NCBI RefSeq assembly: GCF_009858245.1
Contig: NZ_VMSB01000001.1
Span: 2,671,623 to 2,735,622, forward strand
Direction of reading: 5' to 3'
Origin: Ornithinibacter aureus
GTDB lineage: Bacteria; Actinomycetota; Actinomycetes; Actinomycetales; Dermatophilaceae
Length of the DNA stretch: 64,000 bases
Shown: piece by piece, positions 33,549 to 43,361 of the stretch
How positions within the stretch are numbered: position 1 is the first letter of the stretch
How the letters are laid out: the number at the start of each line of letters is the position of its first letter
Made by a program: the position numbers and the translations under genes
The notes under the pieces: generated by a model
Told to the model about the DNA's origin: nothing
What the model saw: only the letters and a program-made list of their open reading frames with translations
Databases searched by the model: none

Positions 33549-35530
33549 GATGATGCCGCCGTTTCCTCGTGCGTTAGGTTCGCTGCGGCCGGGCTGGCGT
33601 CCTCGAGTTCATCGGACTCGGGCTCAGTCGCATCGACTTGATCGTCGTCCGTGACCGCGAGCGTTCGTGGCGTGACCGGCCAGCGGATTAGCGCCCATTC
33701 AAGAAGGCTCTGCCTCCGCTTCTCGATGGACTCGGGGGTCCAGTCGTCGAAGAGGGCGATCTCCCTTTCGGAGGCGAGAGCGGACACGCTGTAGCAGGGC
33801 GAAGCCTGACCGGTCTGTCCCTTCTTCGTCAGGAAGTCGTAGTTCTGGTATGCCGAGTTGTCGTCCGTCAGCACGAGGTTGCCCAACCCGTGGAGCAGTT
33901 CTGCGTGCTGTTCGCGGGTGAAGGCTGTCCACTCATGGCGATCCCAGCGTGGATGCTTGGGGAGGATGTGCTCTGTCGTCCTGGGGCTTCGTGCGCCCGC
34001 GGAGTAGGTCGCGAAGTCCTTGACGTCGTCCGGCCGGGCCGCCTTGCTCAGCTCATACTCGTAGAGGAGGTACTTGTGGCCGGCACGCCCGTACCAGTTG
34101 GCTTTCGGGTTCAGGCCGCTCCTCACGACGTCATCGTTGCCATGGGTCCACGTGAGGTCGTCGAGCTCGGCGAGGACCTCCTCGATCGTCAACGTGCCTG
34201 TGTAGAGCTCGTACGCCAGCCGGTAGAGCCGGGCCTGACCAGTATTGCTGCGCCGCTGCCCAATGATGAAGACCCGAGCGGCGTAGCGCTCGCAGGCGTT
34301 GACCAGCCGGTTATAGGCGTCCCCGTTCGTGGGCTGCGTCAGGCGGAGGGCGAAGATCAGCGGACGGAAGACCGCCGTGATGCCGGTGCGCCGGAGCCGG
34401 GCCGAACTCGCCTTGGCGAGCTCGGCCGACGGGCCGAACGAGTCGAAGCTCGCGGCGGGGTTGATGAACTCGTTCGTGAAAAGCGCGCAACTCTGCAGTG
34501 TGTCCAAGTACTCGGCCACCAAGGAGACGAGCTCTGCGTGTACCTGCTCCGCCTCGTCGGAGGACGCCGGCACAGCGCCTGAGAGCCGGTTCCATCCCGG
34601 GACGAATCGCTCGCGGGAGAACTTCTTCTTGACCGAGGCAGCACCCGCCCAGTTGCGTGATACCGGGTCGGCCGTCGCAAGCCAGTGAGCGCGGAGCAGG
34701 AGGTCCTCATTGGCGTGTTGCCCGGCGATGTACTCGTAGACACGCTTCCAGGCCATGTTGATGTCCGAGGTGAAGGCACCGCGGCGTTCCTTCGGTAAGG
34801 AGTGGGCCAGGAACAACAGGTAGTTCTTGATCTTCTCGAGCTCGGTGAGGCCCCGACCGCGGTCGTTGAGCGTCTCGAAGATCTCGCCTGCGTCCGATTC
34901 CGCGTCGACCTCGTACACGAGAAACCGGAGGCCGCTGGTGACGCGAGTCTGCAATCGTTGGAGCCTACGAACCGACTCGTCGTCGTCCTGACCGTCGCAC
35001 AGTTCGTGGAGGCGACCGTCGAAGTAGGCGGCTGCCTCATCCAGTCGTCGCTCGCCGTCGGTGCGCATCGGCTTCAAGGGCTGTTGACGGTCGAGCAGGA
35101 TGTTCTTGAGCCAGTGTTCATTGAGTTCCGTCCCGAGCTGGAGTCGGGCCCGGTGTTGGCCATTGATGAGAATGGGACCGTACGTGCGGATCAGGTTCTG
35201 CGACCGCAGCTCGGCCTCGTCGGTTGGGATCGATGCAAGCTTGCGGTGAAGGCGGTCGATGAGCAGGAGGCAGGTGGTCAGTCGCTGCTGGCCATCGACG
35301 ACCTCGCACTGGCCGAGGGTGTCGCCGGCATCTGTGACGTGTTCGGTACCGGGGTGGTCCTTCAAGACCAGGGTGCCGGTGTAGTGCTTTGCGTTGTCGG
35401 CCATCAGGTCGAGGTCCTGCCAGAGGTCGTCGAGCTGGCGCTGCTCCCAGGCGTAGGGGCGCTGGTAGTTGGGAACGACGAGCAGGCGCTCTTTGAGGGC
35501 GCCGAGCAAGGTGACGGCATTGTTGGGCAT
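33545..35530 (-). CDS. DUF262-DUF1524 protein (GmrSD/BrxU-type restriction enzyme candidate) inside the BREX operon
   Basis: A 661-aa protein. The DUF262 half has NYQRPYAWEQRQL (21-33), VVDGQQRLTTCLLL (77-90) and IFETLNDRGRGLTELEKIKN (217-236), a ParB-like NTP-binding fold. The DUF1524 half has the His-Me-finger nuclease motif TTEHILPKH (His521), GLGNLVLT (Asn551) and NSAYQNYDFLTKK. This single-chain order matches GmrSD-type modification-dependent enzymes and BrxU, which accompanies a type 1 BREX locus and attacks phages with modified bases. It starts 3 bp after pglX and its stop overlaps the GTG of pglY, so it is built into the operon. Base use looks slightly less GC-rich than its neighbours, suggesting later insertion. 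The substrate is unknown. Confidence 0.85.
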   Translation of the reverse strand: MPNNAVTLLGALKERLLVVPNYQRPYAWEQRQLDDLWQDLDLMADNAKHYTGTLVLKDHPGTEHVTDAGDTLGQCEVVDGQQRLTTCLLLIDRLHRKLASIPTDEAELRSQNLIRTYGPILINGQHRARLQLGTELNEHWLKNILLDRQQPLKPMRTDGERRLDEAAAYFDGRLHELCDGQDDDESVRRLQRLQTRVTSGLRFLVYEVDAESDAGEIFETLNDRGRGLTELEKIKNYLLFLAHSLPKERRGAFTSDINMAWKRVYEYIAGQHANEDLLLRAHWLATADPVSRNWAGAASVKKKFSRERFVPGWNRLSGAVPASSDEAEQVHAELVSLVAEYLDTLQSCALFTNEFINPAASFDSFGPSAELAKASSARLRRTGITAVFRPLIFALRLTQPTNGDAYNRLVNACERYAARVFIIGQRRSNTGQARLYRLAYELYTGTLTIEEVLAELDDLTWTHGNDDVVRSGLNPKANWYGRAGHKYLLYEYELSKAARPDDVKDFATYSAGARSPRTTEHILPKHPRWDRHEWTAFTREQHAELLHGLGNLVLTDDNSAYQNYDFLTKKGQTGQASPCYSVSALASEREIALFDDWTPESIEKRRQSLLEWALIRWPVTPRTLAVTDDDQVDATEPESDELEDASPAAANLTHEETAASS

Positions 35531-35533
35531 GGG

Positions 35534-38500
35534 TCAGGCTCCTCGGGGTCGGCGGCCGCGGGTGGGTTCGGCGGGGCGCCAGGCCCGCAACTGGTCGACA
35601 GTCTTGCCGACCTGGGCGGCCCGGTCGCGCACCTGCTCCTCGCAGAAGTCAGCCATGTTGACGCCGTAGGTGGGGTCGACCTCGTCGTGCCACTGGCGCA
35701 CCCACGGCATCAGTTCGGCGAGCCCGGCGACGAGCGGCACGAGGCGCTCGTCGTCCCAGCCCTCCGCCTCGCGCTCGGCGATGAGGGTGGCGAGGGCGAG
35801 GAACTGCTGCGCGTGGTCCCACCCGGCCCAGCCGAGCACGAGGGTCGGGTCGGTCTCGCGGCCGGCGCCGGGGTAGAGCACGAACCGCTCCTTCGGCACG
35901 TCGAGCTTGCCGCGGGCCTGCCACCACGACGCCTTGCGGAAGTCGGCGCTCGAGTACTTCGGCGGCACCGGGATCGGTCGCTCGTCGTCACGCAGGATGC
36001 CGGCGTCCTCCTTGCGCTGGAGGCGCCACGTCTGCTCCCACGCCTCGCGCTTGCGCAGCCCGGTGTCCTTGAGCCGGTGCGCCGCGAGGAAGGGCACGGC
36101 CTCGTCGGTGAGCAGCGCGGTGAGCGAGGCAGCGATCGACTGGTCGCGCCGCCCCGACCAGAGTTCCAGCACGGCGGTGAGGTCTGCGTCGCGGGTGACG
36201 ATGTCGGCGAGCCGGCCGATCGAGGTCGGGGTCGGCCGGCCGTTCTGGTCGAACCAGTAGTGCCGCTGCTCGAGCCGGTCGAGCAGCCACGAGCGCAGCG
36301 CCGTGTCGACCTGCTTCTCCCATGATTCCCCAGCCCAGCGTCGCTTGTGCTCGGGCGTCTCGAGCAGCCGGATGGACTTGTCGGATGCGATGAGGTCGAG
36401 CCGCCGCTGGACCAGGTCGCGGTAGTCGGCGGGCCAGCGCTCGGGGATCTGCGTGACCGGCGTCGACCCGTGGCGGGTGAACCAGGCCGTCTCCTCGTCA
36501 CCGGCGGCGACCCTGCGGGCCAGCACGATCTCGAAGGCCCGCTCGCCGAGGGCCACCTCGGGCACCTCACCCTGGTAGGTGAGGTCGTCGTCGATGAGCC
36601 CGTAGAGGCGGTAGACCTCCCAGTCGAGTTCCTCCTGCTCGGCGATCATCCGTCCGCGCAGCGAGGTGTGCTCATCGTGTGCAGTCGCGAGCGCCGCAGC
36701 GGTCGGCACTCCCGCCCCGGCGACAGCGCTCGGCGAAACCGCTGCAAGGTCCTGAGCGAGGCTGTCCATGCGGCGCCCGCGAGCAAGCGGCAGGGTCGAG
36801 GTGAGGGGGAAGTCCTGCAAGGTCGTGCCGGTGAACTCGTATCGAGGCTCCCAGTCCTCGTCGCCGATGCCCCCGCCGATCCCGCCGTTGCCCTTGTTAT
36901 GGCTGTTCTGCTTGAGCCAGAAGCAGGCCGTCGAGGAGTTGAGGATGCCGAGCAGCGCGAGGTGGTCGTCCTCGGTCGCCTCCGTCGGCAGCTTGATGAC
37001 CGGCGCCGACTGCTTGAAGACCTTCCCGCCCCGGTCGAGCACGAAGTGGTTGTGCGTCGCCACGAACGCAAACGCAATCGACAACGGCGTGCGGTAAGGC
37101 GCCTTGGTGAACTGCATGTACTCCCACCACTGGAGCCCTGCGTCGGCCATCTTGCCCTGAAAGGTTGAACGATCTGCGAGGAGTGCGCGCCACGGCCATA
37201 GTTCCTGCTCGAGCGCGCCCACGAACGGGTCTCCTTGGCCGTAGACGTAGGGAAAGTAGATCTGCTCGTCGACCGCGAGGGACCAGTCGCGAACGATGTC
37301 GCCGAGGACGAGCGGCCGAAGCTGTTGCGCAAGTGACTGCGACCGAGGCCGCCATCCGACCGGGCGCATGAACGCTTCGTCGGCGCCCGCGCGAATGGAC
37401 CCGCCGATAGGAGGCTGAATCACCGATGACAACTGCCGCGGGGCCCCATCGATAGCTGCAAGTACCGACGACGCGCCGCCGCCGGTGAGGCTCCACGGGT
37501 GGGTGGTCAGGGCTTCGCGGGGGAGGTCTGTCACGTTGACGTAGGTGCCGTCGAACTCGTTCCTCGCGACGTTGTCGACGATCTCGGTCCACACGAGCCC
37601 CTTGGCCGGGTCCTTCGGTTGGCCCGGCTCGCCGCGCACCCCGAGAACGGCGCGGACCGTCGGCCCGACCGGCGCCTGCGGGCGGCCGGCGATGATGACC
37701 GTCGGGGTGCCGTGCCCGGGGATGTACGCCCCCGAGGTGTCGACGACGAGGCGCAGGTCCTGCTTGGCGAGGAACTCCTCGATGAGCCTGGAGCCGAACT
37801 CGCGCTTCATGAAGGAGTTCGACGTGATCTGCCCGGTCCAACCGGCCGGCCGGTCACCCTCGCGCCGCTTCGCCAGGCCGAAGAACCGCTCCATGAAGGG
37901 CACCGTCAGCGCATACGTGCCCTTGCAGGTCGGGTACAGCTCGCGATACGCGGCGTTGAGGGTCTTGTCCTTGACGGTGATGTACGGCGGGTTGCCGACG
38001 ACGACGTCGTAGCGGCCCGGCGCCAGGATCCGGCGCAGCGCGTCGAGGTCCTCCGTGGCGTAGGCGAACCCGCTGATCTGCGAGTCGGCGTCGAAGCCCT
38101 CGAACTGCATGGCGAGCTGGTGGCTGCCGTGCAGCAGTGAGTCGCCTGCGGCGAGGTTGAGGGTGAAGCCGGGCGCCGCCTCCAAGGAGGTCAGCTCGCA
38201 CGCCTGGAGCGCGGCGACGATGAGCCGGAACCGCGCGATGGCGACCGCGAACGGGTTGAGGTCGACCCCGTGGATCGCGTCGAGCGCCTTCTGCACCCGC
38301 TTCCACGAGTTCAACCCCGGTGCCGCCGTCGCCCACCGGTCGACGAGCCGGGTGAACGCGCCGAGCAGGAAGTGCCCCGACCCGCACGTCGGGTCGATGA
38401 GGGTGAACCCCTCGAGCGGGCGTTCGGCGAGGGCTGGCTCCAGTGTCTGGTCGAGGATGAACTCCTCGACGAACTCCGGGGTCTGGAGCAGCGCGAAGGT

Positions 38501-39085
38501 CTTCTTCGCGTAGTCGGAGAGGTCCTGGTAGAGGTCGCCGAGGAAGCGCGTCGACAGGCTCGGGTCGGTGAAGTCGCGCACCAGGTGGCCGTCATCGGTC
38601 TTGGCCCGCCAGAAGTCGACGAGGGCCTTCGCGGCCTGCCCCGACGGGCTGACCAGCCACAGCGGCGAGTGGCTCTCGACGAGGTCCCTCGTCGCCTCGA
38701 CGGTGCGCAGGTGGGCGATGGCCTCACCGATCCACTCCCGGGCCGTGTGCTCCGGGTGTTCGCGGAAGTAGGCGAGTTCGGCGTCGAGGGCCTCCTGCTG
38801 GCGGGCGGGCGGGCCGGCGAGCCACACCGGCGCGAGCAGGGCGTTGTCCTCGCAGAACCGGACGAACACGGTCGTCAGCACCCAGGCGACCGCCGCCTGG
38901 GTCACCCGGTCGTCGCGCCACTCCTGCCACGACATCGCGGTGCGGTCGCGCTTGACGGCCTCGCGGTGCTGCTCCTGCCACTGCGTGAGCACGTGCGGCC
39001 GCGACTCGACGCGGCTGCGCAGGTCGTCCTCGAGGGTGAGGACGACCTTCTTCAGATCGGATGTGAGATCTGGTGACACGGGCAC
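35534..39085 (-). CDS. pglX: PglX: BREX type 2 adenine-specific DNA methyltransferase
   Basis: A 1183-aa class I SAM-dependent methyltransferase. The SAM-binding motif is TLIDPTCGSGHFLLGAF (about 228-244), with HGVDLNPFAVAIARFR next to it. The catalytic motif is VVVGNPPY (361-368), of the NPPY adenine-N6 type. A target-recognition-like region and long helical C-terminus follow. PglX marks host DNA at an asymmetric site so that unmethylated phage is excluded; in Streptomyces Pgl it is also the phase-variable component. The GTG start has GAAGGAG upstream and lies 19 bp after the pglW stop. I did not notice a long homopolymer tract that would drive phase variation. The recognition sequence cannot be read from the protein. 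Confidence 0.9.
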   Translation of the reverse strand: MPVSPDLTSDLKKVVLTLEDDLRSRVESRPHVLTQWQEQHREAVKRDRTAMSWQEWRDDRVTQAAVAWVLTTVFVRFCEDNALLAPVWLAGPPARQQEALDAELAYFREHPEHTAREWIGEAIAHLRTVEATRDLVESHSPLWLVSPSGQAAKALVDFWRAKTDDGHLVRDFTDPSLSTRFLGDLYQDLSDYAKKTFALLQTPEFVEEFILDQTLEPALAERPLEGFTLIDPTCGSGHFLLGAFTRLVDRWATAAPGLNSWKRVQKALDAIHGVDLNPFAVAIARFRLIVAALQACELTSLEAAPGFTLNLAAGDSLLHGSHQLAMQFEGFDADSQISGFAYATEDLDALRRILAPGRYDVVVGNPPYITVKDKTLNAAYRELYPTCKGTYALTVPFMERFFGLAKRREGDRPAGWTGQITSNSFMKREFGSRLIEEFLAKQDLRLVVDTSGAYIPGHGTPTVIIAGRPQAPVGPTVRAVLGVRGEPGQPKDPAKGLVWTEIVDNVARNEFDGTYVNVTDLPREALTTHPWSLTGGGASSVLAAIDGAPRQLSSVIQPPIGGSIRAGADEAFMRPVGWRPRSQSLAQQLRPLVLGDIVRDWSLAVDEQIYFPYVYGQGDPFVGALEQELWPWRALLADRSTFQGKMADAGLQWWEYMQFTKAPYRTPLSIAFAFVATHNHFVLDRGGKVFKQSAPVIKLPTEATEDDHLALLGILNSSTACFWLKQNSHNKGNGGIGGGIGDEDWEPRYEFTGTTLQDFPLTSTLPLARGRRMDSLAQDLAAVSPSAVAGAGVPTAAALATAHDEHTSLRGRMIAEQEELDWEVYRLYGLIDDDLTYQGEVPEVALGERAFEIVLARRVAAGDEETAWFTRHGSTPVTQIPERWPADYRDLVQRRLDLIASDKSIRLLETPEHKRRWAGESWEKQVDTALRSWLLDRLEQRHYWFDQNGRPTPTSIGRLADIVTRDADLTAVLELWSGRRDQSIAASLTALLTDEAVPFLAAHRLKDTGLRKREAWEQTWRLQRKEDAGILRDDERPIPVPPKYSSADFRKASWWQARGKLDVPKERFVLYPGAGRETDPTLVLGWAGWDHAQQFLALATLIAEREAEGWDDERLVPLVAGLAELMPWVRQWHDEVDPTYGVNMADFCEEQVRDRAAQVGKTVDQLRAWRPAEPTRGRRPRGA

Positions 39086-39104
39086 CGCGGGGGCTCCTTC
39101 GTTC

Positions 39105-42100
39105 CTACTGCTGCACGGTGGCTGGTGCGGCCGACGCGAGGGCGTCGACCCACGCGGAGTCGAGGGTGATGAACTGGGTGGGCGTCGCGAGCGGCACCGG
39201 TTGGCCGTCGATCACCGGGCCGTGGTTGGCCGCGAGTTGCGGCACGACGAGCCACACCGCCCGGGCCCGGTGGGTGCCGAGGTCGGACCAGCGGGCGAGC
39301 AACGCCAGGTTGCCGTAGCGCGCGAGCGGGCCGGCCTCGGTGAGCACGACGGGGCCCGGCCCCCCGGCATCCACGGCCTCGTCGACCACGGCGCGAACCG
39401 CCGCCCACGAGCGGTTGACGAGTTCGCCGAGACCCAGTCGTTCGCGGCTCGTCGCGGAGGCCGCGTCGGCGGCCCGCACCGCCTCCCACGGCACCCCGTG
39501 CCGCGCGGCCTGGGCGCGCAACTCGTCGAGCAGGGCGCTTGTGACGTCGACGACCTGCCCGCCGTGGGCCCGGGTGACCCCGCGCTGGAACTTGTCGAGG
39601 CGGTCGGCCGGCACACCGAGCGCGAGGAACGCGCGGGTGCGCAGCGACTCCTCCACGCGGCGGGTCACCTCGCTGGTCCCGGCACCGGTCAGGGGCGTCG
39701 CGTGCGTCGTTGGCTGCCGGGACGCCAGGCCGGTCGTGTCACCCGTGCGGGTCAGCGGTCGGTACCCCTGCGCCCGGTCGTCGAACTGCAACTGCAGACC
39801 GGCCTCGCGGACCAGCTCGTCGAGACGCGGACGCTGGGGGAGCGGGGCGAGGGCGGGGAAGCGCACCCGCACCCGGTCGCGGACCTCCTTCGGTGACAGG
39901 GCCTGGAGGCTCGAGACGTCGCCGAAGGTGAGCCGGAGCGCCGTGGCGACGCCGAGGTCGCGGTGGTGCAGGTCGCCGTTGGCCGCGGTCGCCGTCGTCG
40001 GGCTCACGGCGCCGGCGAGCTCGAGGAGACGGCTCGGCTCGGCCAGCGGTGCAGGCGGGCCGTCGGGGAGGGGCACCGCCTGGAACACCATCGACAGCTC
40101 GTCGGCCGCGCGTCGTGCTGGGACGACCGCGGTGGTGGGGTCACCGGCCCGGGCGACCAGCTCGTCGGCCTTGGTGGCGACCCACTCGGCGACGTCGAGG
40201 AGCGACTGGTCGCGCCCGATGAGGGTCACCCGACCCTGACGGCGACGGATGACGAGCGGTGGAGCGGCGCCCTCGTCGGCCCGGCGCAGCTCGCGGATCC
40301 GTTCGAGGGTGAGGCGGACCAGCCCGGCCGCGACCCGCAGGTCCTGCCCGGTCGCGGCGGCCTCCTCCGCGCTCGGGGTGAACAGGGCGGCCACGCGGGC
40401 CGTCGCCTCGGCCGGCGTGAGCACGGAACCCGCCTGCGTGAGGGTGGCGTTCATGTGCTCGACGAGGCGGGTGAGGAGGGCGAGCGCGGCCGGGTCGGCG
40501 GCCCAGGCCTGTTGCAGCTCGGTCAGCACCTGGCCCGCGCGGGCCGCGTTCACCGGGTCGGGGAGGTGAGCGGCCAGCTGGGCCTGGGTCGCGAACGCGT
40601 CGAGGTCGGTGCCGATGCCGAGGACGAGCCGGACCATGGCGGCGCGGCTGCGCGTGCGCTCGCCGGCCAGGGGGGCGAGCAGGGTCTCGGCCGCTGCGGC
40701 CAACGTGTCCGCTGCGGCCGCGCGGTCGGCCGCGAGCGTCGGGGCAGACACGTCGCCGAGCCGCTGGCGCCACTCCTTGATGCGTCGGTTGATCTGCTTG
40801 CGGGTGGCGTCGGCAACGCCCTTGAGGCGGGCGATGCGCACCGGGTCGGTCGCGAGCAACTCACCGACGGTCGTGATGCGCTCGGGCTCCAGAGCCGACA
40901 GGGCGCGCGCGGTGAGGCCGCTCTCGGCGAGCGGGGTGCTCAGGGTGGCGGCGGCGGCCCGCGCGTCGGCCGTCTCGTCGGGCTCGGTCGTCGCCTCGGC
41001 GGCGAAGATCTCGCGCCAGGCCTGCCGCATCGCCTCTGCCGTGTGGTGGCGGTCGCTGGTGTCGCGGGCCAGGGCCGTGGTGAAGAACGCCACCAGGCTG
41101 GCGGCCAGGGTGGGGTCGAAGAGGTCAGCCGTGACCCGAGGGCCGTCGCTGATCGTCGCCGGGGCGGCATCCGGGTCGTCGCCGTACAGCGGCGCCCGCC
41201 CGGTCGCCATCTCGAAGAGGACGACCGCCGCGGCATAGCGCTCGGCGGCGGAGTCGAAGGCGTTGCGCGTGCCGACGAGGAAGGGGTCGAGGTAGGGCGG
41301 GGTGCCGGCGCTGGTGGCGGAGGCGGCGGCGCGGGTCAGGGAGAAGTCGAAGAGCACGAGGTGCTTGGTGCGATCGCCTCGCCCCTCGCGGACCCCGAGG
41401 TTCGACGGTTTGATGTCGCGGTGGTCCACGCCCGCGCGGTCCAGGGTCACCACGGCATCCAACAGGTCGGTGCCGTACCGCTCGAGGAGGTCCAGGGAGA
41501 GCCGGGTGCGGCCCTGGAGCTCGTGGGTGAGGGTCTGCTCCCCGGCGCTCTCGAGCAGGAGCGCCTGGCGGCCGTTGACCGTGATGGGGCCCTCGACGAG
41601 CCGGGCGATCCGCGGGCTGTCGAGGGCGCGCAGCACCTCGGCCTCGTCGGCCAGGCGTCTGCCCGCGTCGTCGTGCAGGGCGACCTTGAGCACCCGGCTG
41701 GGGGCCCCGGGCACCTCCTTGTCGTCGACGAGGAGGCCGACGGCGGTCGACCCCTGGCCGAGCCGGCGGACGAGTTCGAACCGGGCACCGAGGAGGGCGC
41801 CGGGCGTGGCCTCGAGGGGGTCGGCGGAGCTCTCCTCGGGCCGGTTCGCGGCCCGCTCGGCGGCATCGAGCAGGGCCAGGAACGTGCTGACGTCGCCGGT
41901 GCGCTTCGTTGGTGCCGGCCGGGTGGCGCGCAGCACGAGGTCGCGCAGCTCGGTCGAGACCTGCGGCAGTTCGACGGCGAGGTCGAGACCGTCCTGGGTG
42001 TGCAGACGCTGGGTGAGCTCGCCGCGGCCGCTCGCAGGTGCGGTGGCGGAGAGCACGTAAAAGGCGAGAGCGCCCAGGCCGAAGACGTCGATGCGGGCGC

Positions 42101-43361
42101 GGTCCGCGGTGGGGCTCCACTGGCCTTCAGGGGCGCCGAAGGCGCCTTCCTCCGGGTCGGTTCCGGCCTGCCCGTCCGCATCGTGCAGTGCGGTGACCCC
42201 GGGGACCGCGGTGCGGGTCAGGTCGGCCGGGTTCAGGATGCCGGCACCCTCCCACCCGCCGACCCGCACCTTGACGTCGCCGCGAGTTCCCGGCACAGGG
42301 CGCACCCACACCGAGCGCGGCGTGAGTGCTCGGTGAACGACCTTGTTCGCGTGCGCGTACTGCAGGGCCTCACCAACCTGCCGGACGATCGACAACTGCG
42401 TCGCGAGCGGCATCCCATGGGTCTGTTCGGCGACCCACAGGTCGAGCCGCTGCCACGACTCGTCGTAGTCGTAAGCCAGACCGACGCCGAGCTCGGACTG
42501 CACGAGATCCTTCGGGCGCAGTATGCCGTCGTGCTGAAGGCGGGACATCACCCGGAACTCGTGCTCGGCGACCCGGCGGACGCGCTGCTCCTCGGAGGCG
42601 GGGGCGCCGGCGGGCGTCACCTGGAACCGGATCCGGGCCGGCTCCCGCTGCGCGACGCTGTGGTGGGCCAGCCACTCCTGCCAGCCGGGACCGTCGGCGA
42701 GGGCCTGCTCGGTGATGGTCCACGAGCCCGCGGTGCGCTCACGACGCTGGACCAGGCCGATCCTGGCCATCAGCTCGCACAGGATCGCCTCCTGGTTCGG
42801 GCCGATCGCGCTCTTGTGGGGCTGCTCGAGCAGCAGGTCGGAGATGCCGGGGAGGTGGCTCGTCGCGCTCGCGCCGTCGATGCCGTACAGGCCGAGGGCA
42901 CTGCTCGCGGACAGCTCACACCGCATGCCGGGGTGGTGCAGGAACACCGACTCCTGGACGAACGGCACGATGAGGCGCGCGTCCTGGAAGGTGACCTGCT
43001 TCTCCTTGGCCCAGTCGTAGAGGGCGTCGGTCAGCTTCGTGGCGAGGTACTGGGCCTTGCGGCGGGCGAGCTTGAGCGGTGAGGTCTCGGCCCGGCGCCC
43101 GTCGCGCAGCCACGTGTGGTCATCGCCGCGCAGCGTGCCGGAGTAGTACTTCAGCTCGACGAGGTGCAGCCGGCCACGGCCGAGCACGAGGAGGTCGACC
43201 TCGTGCCACTTGCCGCGTGAGTCGCGGAACTCGAAGTTCGACCAGGCCCGAAACGGCGACTCATCGGGGAGCAGGGCTCGCACGAGGGCCAGGCCCTCGG
43301 TCTCGTGGGTGAACTGGGACGGCGACACCTCGACCCAGCGATCACCCCCTGACGATCCCAC
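39105..43361 (-). CDS. pglW: PglW: NERD-domain, tandem-kinase protein of type 2 BREX
   Basis: A 1418-aa protein. Residues about 18-130 are a NERD (nuclease-related) domain with WHEVDLLVLGRGRLHLVELK (Asp56, Glu69, Lys71). About 250-500 is a kinase-like domain with a degenerate loop (VVHRALTPRSVWV: no catalytic Asp). About 525-800 is a second, apparently active kinase with LGQGSTAVGLLV, VLKVAL (Lys559), VDHRDIKPSNLGV (Asp649) and VLFDFSL. A helix-hairpin-helix-like stretch follows (ARLKGVADATRKQINRRIKE). I chose GTG 43359-43361 because GAGGGAG sits 5 nt upstream; the open frame continues further but only as antisense to the divergent gene. It is the first gene of the operon. In Streptomyces PglW is an active Ser/Thr kinase required for the phenotype. 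Confidence 0.9.
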   Translation of the reverse strand: MGSSGGDRWVEVSPSQFTHETEGLALVRALLPDESPFRAWSNFEFRDSRGKWHEVDLLVLGRGRLHLVELKYYSGTLRGDDHTWLRDGRRAETSPLKLARRKAQYLATKLTDALYDWAKEKQVTFQDARLIVPFVQESVFLHHPGMRCELSASSALGLYGIDGASATSHLPGISDLLLEQPHKSAIGPNQEAILCELMARIGLVQRRERTAGSWTITEQALADGPGWQEWLAHHSVAQREPARIRFQVTPAGAPASEEQRVRRVAEHEFRVMSRLQHDGILRPKDLVQSELGVGLAYDYDESWQRLDLWVAEQTHGMPLATQLSIVRQVGEALQYAHANKVVHRALTPRSVWVRPVPGTRGDVKVRVGGWEGAGILNPADLTRTAVPGVTALHDADGQAGTDPEEGAFGAPEGQWSPTADRARIDVFGLGALAFYVLSATAPASGRGELTQRLHTQDGLDLAVELPQVSTELRDLVLRATRPAPTKRTGDVSTFLALLDAAERAANRPEESSADPLEATPGALLGARFELVRRLGQGSTAVGLLVDDKEVPGAPSRVLKVALHDDAGRRLADEAEVLRALDSPRIARLVEGPITVNGRQALLLESAGEQTLTHELQGRTRLSLDLLERYGTDLLDAVVTLDRAGVDHRDIKPSNLGVREGRGDRTKHLVLFDFSLTRAAASATSAGTPPYLDPFLVGTRNAFDSAAERYAAAVVLFEMATGRAPLYGDDPDAAPATISDGPRVTADLFDPTLAASLVAFFTTALARDTSDRHHTAEAMRQAWREIFAAEATTEPDETADARAAAATLSTPLAESGLTARALSALEPERITTVGELLATDPVRIARLKGVADATRKQINRRIKEWRQRLGDVSAPTLAADRAAAADTLAAAAETLLAPLAGERTRSRAAMVRLVLGIGTDLDAFATQAQLAAHLPDPVNAARAGQVLTELQQAWAADPAALALLTRLVEHMNATLTQAGSVLTPAEATARVAALFTPSAEEAAATGQDLRVAAGLVRLTLERIRELRRADEGAAPPLVIRRRQGRVTLIGRDQSLLDVAEWVATKADELVARAGDPTTAVVPARRAADELSMVFQAVPLPDGPPAPLAEPSRLLELAGAVSPTTATAANGDLHHRDLGVATALRLTFGDVSSLQALSPKEVRDRVRVRFPALAPLPQRPRLDELVREAGLQLQFDDRAQGYRPLTRTGDTTGLASRQPTTHATPLTGAGTSEVTRRVEESLRTRAFLALGVPADRLDKFQRGVTRAHGGQVVDVTSALLDELRAQAARHGVPWEAVRAADAASATSRERLGLGELVNRSWAAVRAVVDEAVDAGGPGPVVLTEAGPLARYGNLALLARWSDLGTHRARAVWLVVPQLAANHGPVIDGQPVPLATPTQFITLDSAWVDALASAAPATVQQ

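Noticed and set aside
35534-39085. A phase-variable homopolymer tract in pglX as in Streptomyces Pgl
   Set aside because: I saw no homopolymer long enough to suggest slippage in this gene; the only repetitive tract of note in the operon is in pglY.
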